In this document: positions 8,673 through 18,224 of the stretch, piece by piece
How positions within the stretch are numbered: the stretch's first letter is position 1
Layout of the letters: every line of letters begins with the position of its first letter
Source of the DNA: Seminavis robusta
Taxonomy: Eukaryota; Bacillariophyta; Bacillariophyceae; Naviculales; Naviculaceae
Length of the DNA: 25,753 nt
Direction of reading: 5' to 3'
Assembly (NCBI GenBank): GCA_903772945.1
Contig: CAICTM010001617.1
Coordinates: 1 to 25,753 of the forward strand
Notes under the pieces: generated by a model
Told to the model about the DNA's origin: nothing
The model's database searches: none
The model's input: only the letters and a program-made list of their open reading frames with translations
Position numbers and translations under genes: made by a program

Positions 8673-9201
8673 CGATAACTTTTAGGAGCGAGAGCTCTGG
8701 ATTCCTCTGGGATAGCTCCAACAGCTATGCTGGCCTACAACTCCAGCATGCTCAGTTGGCTTATCTCCCAGCAAAGCAGCAAGAAAGGATTGTCCTTTCT
8801 ACCATAGTTAAGAAAATAGTACGAAAGATTGAGACAGATCCTGATTAGCTTGTAGCCCCTTTGATACCGCAGCAGTTGATACCTATCCTGTTGAGGCCGG
8901 GCAGAAGCAGTAGGAGGTAGCAGATAGTACTGTTCCCAGACTGCCACTGCACGATTGAATAACGAAGGCCCCCAGCTCCTGAGGAGAGCTGGCCCAAAGG
9001 GTCCAGCAGAGAGCTCTGCTGGCCCTCCTGTCTGACTGACAGAGCCAAGCCCTTGGTTTGGTGCCTACTGGAGGTGTTAGATACTCCTGAGGCACGACAA
9101 GGCTTCCTTACTGCCTGACTACCGCTGTCCCTGAGGAAGGGCTTCAGCAAGGTCCAGTCCACTACTTGAGTACTGGAACTGAACCTTCTTGAAACTTATT
9201 G
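8673..9201 (+). repeat. Right long terminal repeat
   Basis: This is a near-identical copy of 4632-5161. It starts CGATAACTTTTAGGAGCG, ends GAAACTTATTG, and is followed directly by CTCGC (9202-9206), the right copy of the target duplication. Confidence 0.85.
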
Positions 9202-11535
9202 CTCGCGATCATATTCATGTCGACGATGAGCAGAGCCTCCAATCTGCGAAGGCTTCACTCGAGGCCGCTCCTAAACCCACCAAAGAGAGACCAGCCCGCC
9301 CGTTGTTCACATGGATGTGGACAAGGAGGACATGCTCGTATCTGAGAAAACTTCGCCTGATTCTGCCACAAAAGTCAACACAGAGGAACGCCTGCACATG
9401 CCAATGGAAGTTGACGATGGTGAAGACTACGAGGACAAAGCTCTGTCCTCCAGAGGAAAGACTGGGGATCCCTCTGCCTCGGATGATTTAGGGTGCAGCC
9501 ACGCTTTGAAGCCTGCTGGCTACTGCCACGAAAGGGTCAACTACGAGTGTTGACGACAATGATGAAACTCTGGGAAAAGAAACTTCTGGGAAGCAACCAC
9601 CCTTGGCTCGGGAGCAAACAACAACTTCAGCGGAGGTTGACGGCAGTGATGAGGATGAGACGCCTGGGACGGCTACCCCAAAAGTCACTAAAGAGAGACC
9701 AGCCTCAGTCGGCTTTTCCATGGATGTTGACGATGGCGAAGACAAAGAGGACAAAGCTCTGTCCTTCCGAGGAGAGACTGTGGATGCCTCCGGACGAGCC
9801 CCTCGGTCCTCTGTATTGGATGATTTTATCACTGGGAAGGGTGGTTCAGGGAGTTTGGCCGGCGGAAGCAAAGCTTCCGAAGCGGCTACTAGTACTGTCG
9901 GTATCACTGAAAAGGGAGGTTCAGGGAGTTTGGCAACAAGTGGTGATGATGAGGAGGAGGCAAAGGCTTCTTTCGAAGACGACACCCGACAGCCTGGCTG
10001 CCTCTCGACTTGTTACATGAAAAGATCTGGGACCCCCCCCCCAGCAAAGTCTCCGAACCTGGCAGGGTGCCTGGGAGTTTGGCCACAAGCGGTGCATTAG
10101 GGGAAGAGGCCTCTTCTGAAGACGAGGCCGAGGCTTCCAAAAAGCCACCCTCGATATCTCTACCTTCTGCTGAAGCCTCCAAATTTGCTTCTGGTACTGC
10201 CACTCTCACCATTCCTGAAGGTGCCACGGTTCGAAAGCAGCAGAAGAACAGCAAAGCCTCTGATGCTGCTACTGCCACCGAAGCATCAACAACAGGCGAT
10301 GATGAAGAAGAGGAAGCAAAGGCCTCCGAAGATGAGGCGGGAAAGCCTGAGGCAGCGACAGCCAAGCCAAACTCACGACCTGAAAAGAGCAAGCCAAGGA
10401 AGAAGCACAAAAAGGGCAATGACCAGAAGAAGAGAGATAGATCAAGGGAGGAAATCACACACGATGAAGATCGACAACGGAGAATTGGGCTACAAAACGA
10501 AAAGGAACGTCTCAAGGAGGAGCTTGGGAAGGTCTCTCTGGATCAAGATCGCCGTAAGGAAATCATCACAAGAATTGCACAGATTGATCGATTTCTGGAT
10601 GAAAACGAGCAGAATCTCTGGACCGATCCCAATCGGAAAGGTCAAAATTCTGTCACGGGGATTCCATGGCCTGAGCCTCTTCAGGATTACCGAGAGCATG
10701 GTGAGAGAAGTAACACTTGCATTGATTTGCATCATGCAGTCCATCTAAAAAGTGGGAGGGCCTGGCGTTTCAATGGTGAGTGAAGAAACCTGGGTCAGTT
10801 GTTGCTGGGAACTTGGATAACCTTACACTTCTCTTGTTGCACGCAGGTGACAACTGCCTCCTTGAAGCAGGTTGCAACGCAATTGGTGTGCGTTTTGCCT
10901 TGACAGTCAGTGACATGCACAAGGCATTTGAAAATGATAAAAGGCGCGAGCCAAAGACTGGAGAGTGGAAGCAGCATGAACATTTGTTTGCGGTTGCTGT
11001 TCAACTGAATAAGGAACTCAACAATATGTACAAAGTGATCACCAGATCCAAGAAAAGGAAGGATAAGGATCGTTTTCCTATGTTGAGATCTTTCTACCAG
11101 CTTTTCAATGAGAAGCAAGGCTGTTTTTTGGTGGTGGTGCAGATGAAGGTAAACTCTGACAGTGGATTCAACAATGTTGGACATTGTTTCATGTTTAATG
11201 CCGGGGCAGGCTACATTGCGGATGGCAACGAAGGAGTCATGCCCGTCAAACCTTTCAACGAGGAGCACAAGGAGAAGTTTGATTGCATTGCCCGAACTGA
11301 TGCTGAGGAGCAGCAACGCAATACCCTCAGTGGTCTGGAACTGCAAGATTCTGACAACAAGCTGAGCAAGGAGCTAGACCAAAAGCTTGGGAAACGGTTC
11401 GGATGGATCAAGCTGGAGACTGTCTACCAGGTTGTAGTGAAGAAAGATGCAGTGGAACGTGGGCTGGTCCACCAACAAATCATGCCCAAAGACATGGGCG
11501 CACGAACTACTGGTAGAGGAGAGGGGAAGAAATAG
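9202..11535 (+). pseudogene. C-terminal part of interrupted gene: acidic repeats, coiled coil, cysteine-peptidase-like domain
   Basis: This continues 3861-4637 in the same phase across the inserted element (TCT CGC then GAT CAT). Acidic repeats of the type MDVDDGEDKEDKALS recur (about 9311, 9411 and 9719), two of them preceded by KERPA. Then come a Lys-rich segment (EKSKPRKKHKKGNDQKKR, about 10380), a charged coiled coil (LQNEKERLKEELGKV) and, after a GT-AG intron at 10776-10846 (71 nt, phase 1), a domain with GDNCLLEAGCNAIG, NVGHCFMF and YIADGNEG. The Cys, His and Asp/Asn in that order resemble papain-like folds (OTU/Josephin type); catalysis is inferred. It ends at a TAG at 11533. Frame slips near 9303, 9490-9510 and in a C10 run at 10033-10042 break the N-terminal part. 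The exons from 10043 on are intact. Confidence 0.6.
10776..10846 (+). other. Intron in the peptidase-like gene
   Basis: The donor is GTGAGTG and the acceptor TTGCACGCAG, giving 71 nt. Splicing joins RAWRFN and GDNCLLEAG in phase 1. Without splicing the frame ends at TGA within the donor. Confidence 0.8.
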
Positions 11536-11696
11536 GACTCCAGCTTCAAACGATCGGAACCGTAATAGTAGAACCTTTGCCTCACTTGATGCCTCGTAAA
11601 AGTCAACATGTGAAGGCTTCCATGCTGGGATCTGTGCTGGTAGTCATGTGATACCAGTACCACTAGCTAGGGTTTTGCATGTGCATGCGCAGCTAG

Positions 11697-14027
11697 CTAG
11701 TAGCCAGAGGTTGGCAATAAGTCAACCGCATGTGGGTACGAGCAAGCTTGCTGTCTCCGAACCGTTGCTATCTGCCTCCTTTCGCAACCACGCAGCCCCT
11801 GTTTGTCCTGGATGTGTCCAGTTTCAAGGGGGGCATCGAATCGGTGCAGTCGTCATAAACAAAGGGACCGAAAGGAGATTTGTGAGGGCGAGAACAGGCA
11901 AGCATTGTAGTGACGCGGAAAACAACCAGTACACAGCTTACTTCAACCGAGTATGCGAGGAGCGTGTCAACAATTTCGTCGCTCTCTGCAACAAAGGCAA
12001 GCTTCTTGTCATTCGAAGTTGAAGACGAGAGAAACCTGCTGCAAACAGCTTCAAGGTTAGGGTATTGATTGACAATCCCGTCAGGAATGTAGGGACCGTA
12101 GCTATCGAGGAAGAGATTCTTGTAATACTACATGAAAAGGAGCGAGGATAAGTCTTCGAGCAGAGAATGCAACACCAAGGCCTGCTACGACTCACCATCA
12201 TAGAGCGTCCAAGTCTGCAGTCATTTGACCAAATCAAAACAGTCGTTGGTTGCCGCTGATTCTGGAACCTGCGTGACCATGAAACGAACAAGTAACGGTG
12301 AAAGACCCAGGAAGGCTGAAGCCAAGGGCTGGAGCTCCCCGAGTTCTCCCTACGTACCTGATGGACTTGGATTTCTTTGATGGCAGCCCAGGGGTACCAT
12401 ACATTATTCGCAAGGAGCTGATTCCCAATTGTGCATTTGACATATCGTGCACGCCCTGCAGCAAAGGTCGCTTTATTGCCTTCTGGAGTAAACGCTGGGC
12501 CCACACCTGAGCCAGTATCTGTATCCCAAACATTTGTCCAAGGGCACTTGGACTTTCGGAAAGCTGGGCACTTTGCCCACAATTGGCTCGTCCATCTGCG
12601 ATACCAAAAATGCTCACGGCAGACAAGTCATAATACTGTTTCAATTCAATAGTCACATGGGGTGCTTGGGAAACAACACAGGCATCAGGCTTCCAGTGAG
12701 CGCCAGAGTTGTCCTAGCCATCACCTCCAAAACCATGGCTGTTGCTGTGTGTGATGGTTGCCTCTAATTCTGCCAAGTTCGGCATCAACGAGTCCCGCGG
12801 AAACTAATACACAGCAAGATCGACAATGTCAGCGGCCAAGGTCAAACTCATCAACCAAAACGAGAGCGAGTGACAGACTTACATATTTGGCTTCAATTTC
12901 AATAATGTCCACTCGGATTTGCTGCTCATGCCTCTGCATGTCGAATGAACCTTGCCACTGCAAACTTCACAGTCAGGCCGTCCTCGCTGGATGCCGGGCC
13001 CCACTCGGATCCCGTGTCCAAGACGGCATCCCACGTGAACTTAGCCGTCGAAAGTTGCAAGCTCATCCACAATACGCGCGGGAATCATTGTAATAGAGGT
13101 GGAGTGTTACTTCCGAGAGTTTGTACTTGTCCCCCAAATCCACCGTCACGTGTGGGCATGTCCTGGAATGGAATCACAGGAATTCGTGTGAAAGGACACA
13201 CCCTGCGTAAAATAGAATTCATCGTCCGAACTTCCATTGACAAGCCCTTGGGCACCCCCTATGTAGTCACCACTGGCTATGACAAAAGCACTGACATGTT
13301 TAGTTGCTCTGGAGGGGTGAATGATGGAGCCAGACATGGAGGGGTACTTGCAGAAGAGCTGCGTTGTGAACTGTCGGTAGGGGCAAGGCTTGGTGATACG
13401 CTGGGTGCACCGCTTGGGCTGATGCTGGTACTTGGGAATGCACTCATGCTGGGGCTTGAGGACGGCACAGAAGCGGGGTTGAGGAGATTTCGATGCTCTG
13501 GTTTTTGTTTCGTCACTTCATCAGAGGACCGAAGGAGCCTTCCTGAGGGTCCCCTGCCTGTCTTTGAGGTGCCTATTTAATTTGTCGTGAGCCTTTGTGT
13601 GGATGGAATGGTCGCCTCCTTCGAGAGCTTCCTGGATCTTGATATGATGGCGCGCTTTGGGATGCTGGAGGGAAGCCAGCCGGTGTGTTTGGCGGCGCGG
13701 ATTCTTGGTTTCTTCTTCTGTTGGTTCTGCCAACAAGGCTCGACGGTGACGGCCCTCCTGAATTTCCACTGTCGTCTCCTTGGATTTCTCGAGAAAGACA
13801 TCAGCCTTGAAGATGGCGTCCTTCAAGAGCTCGGGGATATTTTGGTCATTGGCAGCTTGCACGAGCAAATCCTGCAACGCCTTGGAACCCACCGTGAGAC
13901 GGTCCATTCCCAACGCCATCTCGTTGCCACTAAATTCAAATCTGCCAGGGATTTCTGGAGAAACTCCATGTTTCGTCTCTGAGTAGAAAAAACGTCGCAT
14001 GTTGGGTGAGTCCTTTTGTCGAATCAT
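11697..14027 (-). pseudogene. Decayed gene with two F5/8 type C (discoidin)-like domains and a Pro-Ser linker
   Basis: Read on the minus strand: a 168-codon frame from an ATG at 14027 (a possible earlier start MKFALSVG at 14195); a Ser/Pro linker at about 13340-13450 (PSSSPSMSAFPS), typical of diatom extracellular proteins; discoidin-like domain 1 (VTVDLGDKYKLSEVTLHL, then a WDAVLDTGS region and IRVDIIEIEAKY); an intron at 12804-12882; domain 2 (HVTIELKQYYDLSAVSIFG, then WDTDTGSG and ARYVKC); introns at 12269-12357 and 12128-12195; a conserved-looking exon 11942-12127 (NLFLDSYGPYIPDG); an uncertain intron at 11808-11941; and a last exon ending at a TAG at 11697. Frame slips occur near 13520, 13148, 13070, 12945, 12540 and 12225, plus an in-frame TAG at 12714-12716. 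Discoidin domains usually bind carbohydrate or surfaces; that role here is inference. Confidence 0.55.
12804..12882 (-). other. Intron between the discoidin-like domains
   Basis: Donor GTAAGTCTG follows EIEAKY. The acceptor GTGTATTAG precedes FPRDSLMPNLAELE. The length is 79 nt in phase 0, and the frame stays open across it. Confidence 0.75.
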
Positions 14028-14359
14028 AATCGAATCTATTCAAGACACTTCAAGCACACCAATGTCGGTTTCGTAGCGAAGTAGCCGGCGTTTCCAATTG
14101 TCTGAAAGGTATCCAAAGTGAGACCGCTGTTACCGACGGATGACGTCGGTGCCAGACCAAGGCGGTGAAACGCCCACGCTCAAGGCAAACTTCATGGTCA
14201 AGGATTCTTTTTGTTTCGCTTGTGTAGGCCTGCTAATTGTTTCGATTGTGTGCCGTAGGAGATCTTGTTGGCAGATGCTCGCTCCCTTTTTCTTTTGCCT
14301 ATACCGGTATTGTGTGATGATAACGACAAGCTGTCCAAGGAAGATTGATTGACCTCAGC

Positions 14360-16312
14360 CATGTCAAGAGCACAGACAATGGTCGTTGCCAATGTTGTCT
14401 TGGTGGATTGTTGTCGAGTGGAAATTGTGACAATCGTGAATACGATCCACAACACACAGGTGTGGAAGGGTGGTCTGCGTGGACTGCGTACGGCGATGGA
14501 TGTGGCCACATTGACGGTGAATTTTCGAGCGATCAGAATCAGGTCCGGCGAGTGGTCCATCGTGCCAAAATGCAAAATCCGGGGACGGCGGGGTTCAAGT
14601 ATGAAATGTAAGTGGGCTTTGATCGATTTGGGAAGGTTCAAGTGCCCCAATCAAAACGAACAGCCCACAGCTTTTTTGTTACCACACTCCACGTTCAAGG
14701 AAGATATGACTCCGTTTGTAGGCATTGGAAAGACCTCTGGGAACTTGGCAGGCCACAAGGTGACAAATGCTCAGACTGGTGCCACAAGTGCTTGGGCTGC
14801 CATTGCCACTCCCACGGGAGCAACACCCCTCCGAGACGTGGCCATTTGAGGGACCACCAGTATTGGGTCATTGATGCCAACAGTGATGTCTTTCATGGCA
14901 CACTCGACCTTAGCGGGCCACCCCGTCCACTTTGGGATGGACCAAGTAGGGACCCAAGATGAAAACGATTGCTCCCATTCGACCTGGAGCTGTGTACGGC
15001 GTGGCCAATGATGGCCACCGCAGCTTGCACTGCAGTACCAGTGCTCTGACATTTTGCCCTGTGATCCACTTTTCCGTGACCGGCCCAGCCACCCGCACCC
15101 ACTAGTAGGCCATCACCCCAAGCCAACCCCAGCTCCCACCCTGGGTACTGCTGCCATTCTCAGCTTTGACATGCGTGTTTCGGTAAGTTCCAATGGCAAA
15201 TACGTGTTGGTCGTTTTGGATGACGAGGTAGACCCAATAGCCTGAGCTGTGCTTGGTGCTTGCTAGAGGTCATTCATTTCACTCCCCCGAAGTTGAGCTC
15301 ACCGGGTGCTTGCTGTTGCGCCGTTGAAAGATTTACGAAATGAATGGATCAACTGGTTCAAGTTGCCAAGTAAGATATCTTGTTGGGGGCTTCCTGATGT
15401 TCCATCGAGAATCCTTATTGACTTACCGACTTTTGGTGTCTTCCAACGCCACAACTATTTCCTCCACAGGCGGCCATGTCATTGTGCATGCTGCCATGAC
15501 AAATGACAGGACGGCTCTTGGCGTCAAGAAGAATGGCCAAATAAAATTAATGGAGCTAAATGAGGGCGCTCTCTTGAGCCGTTCCAGCACTCTCTCTCTC
15601 TCTCTCTTCGATGTATACGTAGAGTTCGTACAACAAAGGTGGCGACCCCCCGCACTATCCTGGTGGTTGGTCCTATTTGGACCTCGCATCGGATCACTCG
15701 CGAATGGTCGCCTTGAAACAGAATGGGCACTTTTATTACCATACATCCCATGCATGGCCGCCAAAAGCAGCCACAGTTTTCAGAGAGTGGCCACCAACAA
15801 CGATGGCACGATGGTTGCTGGAGTCAACTTGCAGGGTCAACTGTGTCTCTTGAAGATGAATTCCAGCGGTCCCGTTGGAAATTGGGTTGTCGTGTCCACC
15901 GTGCCCGCTGGTGCTGCCGGTACATGGAGCGAAGTTTCAATGGAGGAGCGCACAATATTTGGGTACCCACCGCCAAAAACGACACGGCCGGATCCAGGCC
16001 ACTGCCAGCCCCATTACGGTACATCACTGGAAGCAGCTGGATGGCAAGGCGAAGCAAGCAGATCACGGGGACGGAACATGGATATCATTTTTCACCCTCT
16101 CTGGATCGACACGGCGTTCGTTTTTGCCCCGATAGTGAGCCCAACAACTTTCGCTGCAAGTATGGCAAAGGAAGCTGGACTCCGTCCACGATCACTCAGA
16201 CCCCACTCAGACCCCACTTTTCAATTGGAAGTAGGTAGTTCCATGGTCGAGCCAAGGAGTAATCATAATGATTGGATCATCCCTCGAGAATTGACAGAAA
16301 CAGAACTCTAAA
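14360..16312 (+). pseudogene. Decayed beta-propeller (tectonin-like) lectin gene
   Basis: Propeller-blade-like pieces recur in changing plus-strand frames: WAAIATPTGATPLRDVAI (about 14790), YWVIDANSDVFHGTL (about 14865), AVYGVANDGHRSLHC (about 14995), RVSVSSNGKYVLVVLDDE (about 15175), AMTNDRTALGVKKNGQIKL (about 15490), SYLDLASDHSRMVALKQNG (about 15665), RVATNNDGTMVAGVNLQGQL (about 15785), then HHWKQLDGKAKQADHGDGTW (about 16025) and FRCKYGKGSW (about 16150). The W..LDGK..Q...G.G.W pattern is that of tectonin-type (fish-egg-lectin-like) repeats; the family name is inference. At least five frame changes occur, some possibly introns. An ATG at 14360 opens a 163-codon frame, but its first 100 residues are not recognisable. 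It lies head to head with the discoidin-like gene. Confidence 0.4.
15591..15607 (+). repeat. TC dinucleotide microsatellite
   Basis: Eight TC units lie within the decayed propeller gene, possibly in an intron-like segment. Confidence 0.8.
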
Positions 16313-17197
16313 CTGCACGGTTCAAGGTGTCGTCTCTTCCGCTTCGCTTGGCTTCAAGCAAGTCGTTGGACCAGCGCTGCCATGTCTTTGGAAACTACTG
16401 GTAGTATGTACAGTATCTTTGGAAAATGTCCGGTTGGTTGAGAATTGTCGTACTGTTGTGCCATCCAGGTTGCACTTCCTCTGAACAAGTTTAGTTTTTA
16501 GCAGATGCCGTGACCTTTGGTGCCTCATTCGCTCACTCCCAAGCACAAAGCAACGCTCCGCTCATGGAGATAGATAATCTTCATTGATGTGTGCCTTGCC
16601 ATGGCTGCTTTTCTGGACCAAAAGTGAGCAAATAGGGGAGGTCTTTTTGTCCCGACGCACTCCTTGATTGGTAGATTTTGTCGCACCGTATGTGCAGCAC
16701 GGTAGTGCCACCATGAGACGCGAGAAAAGCATTGGAAGGATCACACTGATGCGGCGTTTCACCACGCCCCCTTTAGTTCAGAGGCAAGACCATTTTATCC
16801 TTTTGCGATCTTTTCCGTCGTTGTGTGTGTGTGTTCCTGTGGGCGGCGAGTTTTGTATTATGGCAATTTCTCGTGGCAACTTGGAAGAGATCGTGTAGTC
16901 TGCCAGTCCAATGAAGTACCTGAGCAGATTCCTCCCCAATTCAGACAAATCATCCAAAACCATATGTCTCATGGTCGACAATAGTAACACCCTGTTTCTT
17001 CCGCAGTCTGCCAGCTGGCTTCCCCAACCAAAAAACTTTGCTCCTTGGTCTGTTTTGACATCCATGTCCTACCAACCATGTGTTGCTAGCTCACAACTAT
17101 AACTAGCAAACATAAATTTCCAAAGGTAAATGGCAAACATAAAGATTCACGAATCCTTGCTTGCCCTTCCAAACCTTGTGGTGGAAGCAATTCTCCA
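16313..17197. other. Intergenic stretch, no supported gene
   Basis: Only short open frames of 60-95 codons are present on both strands. The best is a minus-strand frame at 16778-17065 starting MDVKTDQGAKFFGWG, without a recognisable domain, introns or repeats to support it. A (TG) run occurs at about 16823-16832. Confidence 0.4.
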
Positions 17198-17605
17198 GGA
17201 GCGTTCCTCAATCATGCATGAAACCGACCATAAAATAGGGTCGGATTTAAGGTCGGATTCCCTTTAGGGACAGGTTTCGAAACCGACCCTAAAAATAGGG
17301 ACGGTTTCTGAAAAACCGTCCCTAATTTAGGGACGGGTTTTGTTTTAGGGTCGGGTTTGAAAAACATCTCTAAATGGAAACGGGACTGAAAGGTAAATAC
17401 ATTAAAAAATGCACCAATATTAGGGACGGGTTTCGAAACCAACCCTAAAAATAGGGACGGTTTCTGAAAAACCGTCCCTAATTTAGGGACGGGTTTCGAT
17501 TTAGGGTCGGGTTTTGAAACCGTCCCTATATTTAGGGACGGATTCCCCCAAACCGACCCTAAATTAGGGTCGGATTTAAGGTCATGCACGATTGAGGAAC
17601 GCTCC
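17198..17605. mobile_element. MITE-like foldback element with TTTAGGG-rich interior, 408 bp
   Basis: The ends are 24-bp inverted repeats with one mismatch: GGAGCGTTCCTCAATCATGC at the left and its complement ending GGAACGCTCC at the right. Inside, a segment of about 98 bp is directly repeated at 17263-17360 and 17419-17516. Each copy carries a hairpin GGGACGGTTT/AAACCGTCCC with a 5-base loop (17298-17322 and 17454-17478) and the palindrome GGTTTCGAAACC or a close variant. TTTAGGG and CCCTAAA recur throughout. No transposase is encoded. No clear target duplication was found at the borders. The minus-strand open frame through it is a by-product of the repeats. Confidence 0.75.
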
Positions 17606-17715
17606 AGGTTCCCGCCCTCACTATCCCTCCTGTCACCTATTTCCACATTATCCCCCCTCTCAATCCTCCTTGCCCCCTCCTCCGAACTCTTGCGCGGTGA
17701 TCTTCCATTTGCAGC

Positions 17716-17958
17716 TTGTTCGAACGTGGTACTACTGCTATTATTGATGAACGAGTCATGGATTTGGACTGTGCCTCTTACCAAAACAAAGATCCAATCA
17801 AAGTTTTAACAAAACAAGAACGCGAGAAAATTTCCACCCCATGCAACTCCAATTCTGATTCCTTCCATCCATTTGTTGTTTCTGTGGATGGCATGCATGC
17901 CCCACAAGCAAAGATTCTCGCTTCTGTGGCTGCCACCAAAACTCAGTTCTCATACTAG
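17716..17958 (+). pseudogene. Short fragment, possibly the C-terminal piece of a retroelement polyprotein
   Basis: An 80-codon frame, without an ATG at its left end, contains PIKVLTKQEREKIS and FHPFVVSVDGMHAPQAKIL. I associate the FVVSVDGM-type segment with sequences found near reverse-transcriptase fragments in diatom genomes, but this is recollection of style, not a match I can verify. It ends at a TAG at 17956-17958. A possible acceptor (CCATTTGCAG) lies just before it. It lies between the MITE and the tail of the Copia-like element, on the opposite strand to the latter. Confidence 0.25.
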
Positions 17959-18224
17959 TGTATGAGGTTCTACATACGATTTTAGCAAAAAGTGACTGAA
18001 TTAAGTAGTTTTACTCTTGATCAGCACAAACTGCCGAATCGCTAAAATACAGGCTTTACTCTGTAGTAACTTTTCGGTTGTTTGACTTTTTCATCCCCCT
18101 TGAGAATCATCAGTGCTTGGGCTATTGTGGTACTTATGAAATCGATGTTTATATCGGCATGCTCTGTATATTTTGTTGCAGAAGTTGATCAGCTTTTCTG
18201 GCGATTCTCTGGATTGTTTCAGTA
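17959..18224. other. Tail downstream of the Copia-like ORF
   Basis: This is AT-rich and without a gene. On the minus strand a short frame (RDTETIQRIARKADQLLQQN) overlaps the end of the Copia-like ORF and continues to about 18150. It could be a frameshifted continuation. I found no copy of the sequence at 22350-22381 here, so no right LTR is evident. Confidence 0.35.

Larger units (their letters stand above)
4632..9201 (+). mobile_element. Non-autonomous LTR-type element, 4570 bp
   Basis: The element is bounded by direct repeats of 530 bp (4632-5161) and 529 bp (8673-9201) and flanked by the 5-bp duplication CTCGC. This is the layout of an LTR retrotransposon or a LARD-like derivative. The interior holds two overlapping Pro/Thr/Ser-rich ORFs, a 313-bp tandem duplication and long noncoding stretches. 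I see no protease, reverse transcriptase, RNase H or integrase motif, so it would depend on another element for movement. The repeat ends are not the usual TG...CA: they begin CGATAACTTT and end in AAAC(G/T)TATTG, which form a short imperfect inverted pair. No obvious tRNA primer-binding site or polypurine tract was seen. It sits inside a host gene. The strand is given by the internal ORFs. Confidence 0.75.

Noticed and set aside
9189..9201. A start codon for the downstream half within the right LTR
   Set aside because: The apparent start is a TTG in the repeat; the coding phase is explained by the host gene before insertion.
12945..13580. Plus-strand open frame of 211 codons
   Set aside because: The minus strand here carries discoidin-like motifs, a Pro-Ser linker and a clean intron; the plus frame has no recognisable feature.
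16778..17065. Minus-strand 95-codon frame starting MDVKTDQG
   Set aside because: No domain, intron, repeat or neighbour supports it; kept only as a remark in the intergenic entry.
17212..17784. Minus-strand frame of 190 codons with PKPDPK-type repeats
   Set aside because: It arises from the repeated GGGACGG/TTTAGGG units of the MITE and runs across its border into unrelated sequence.
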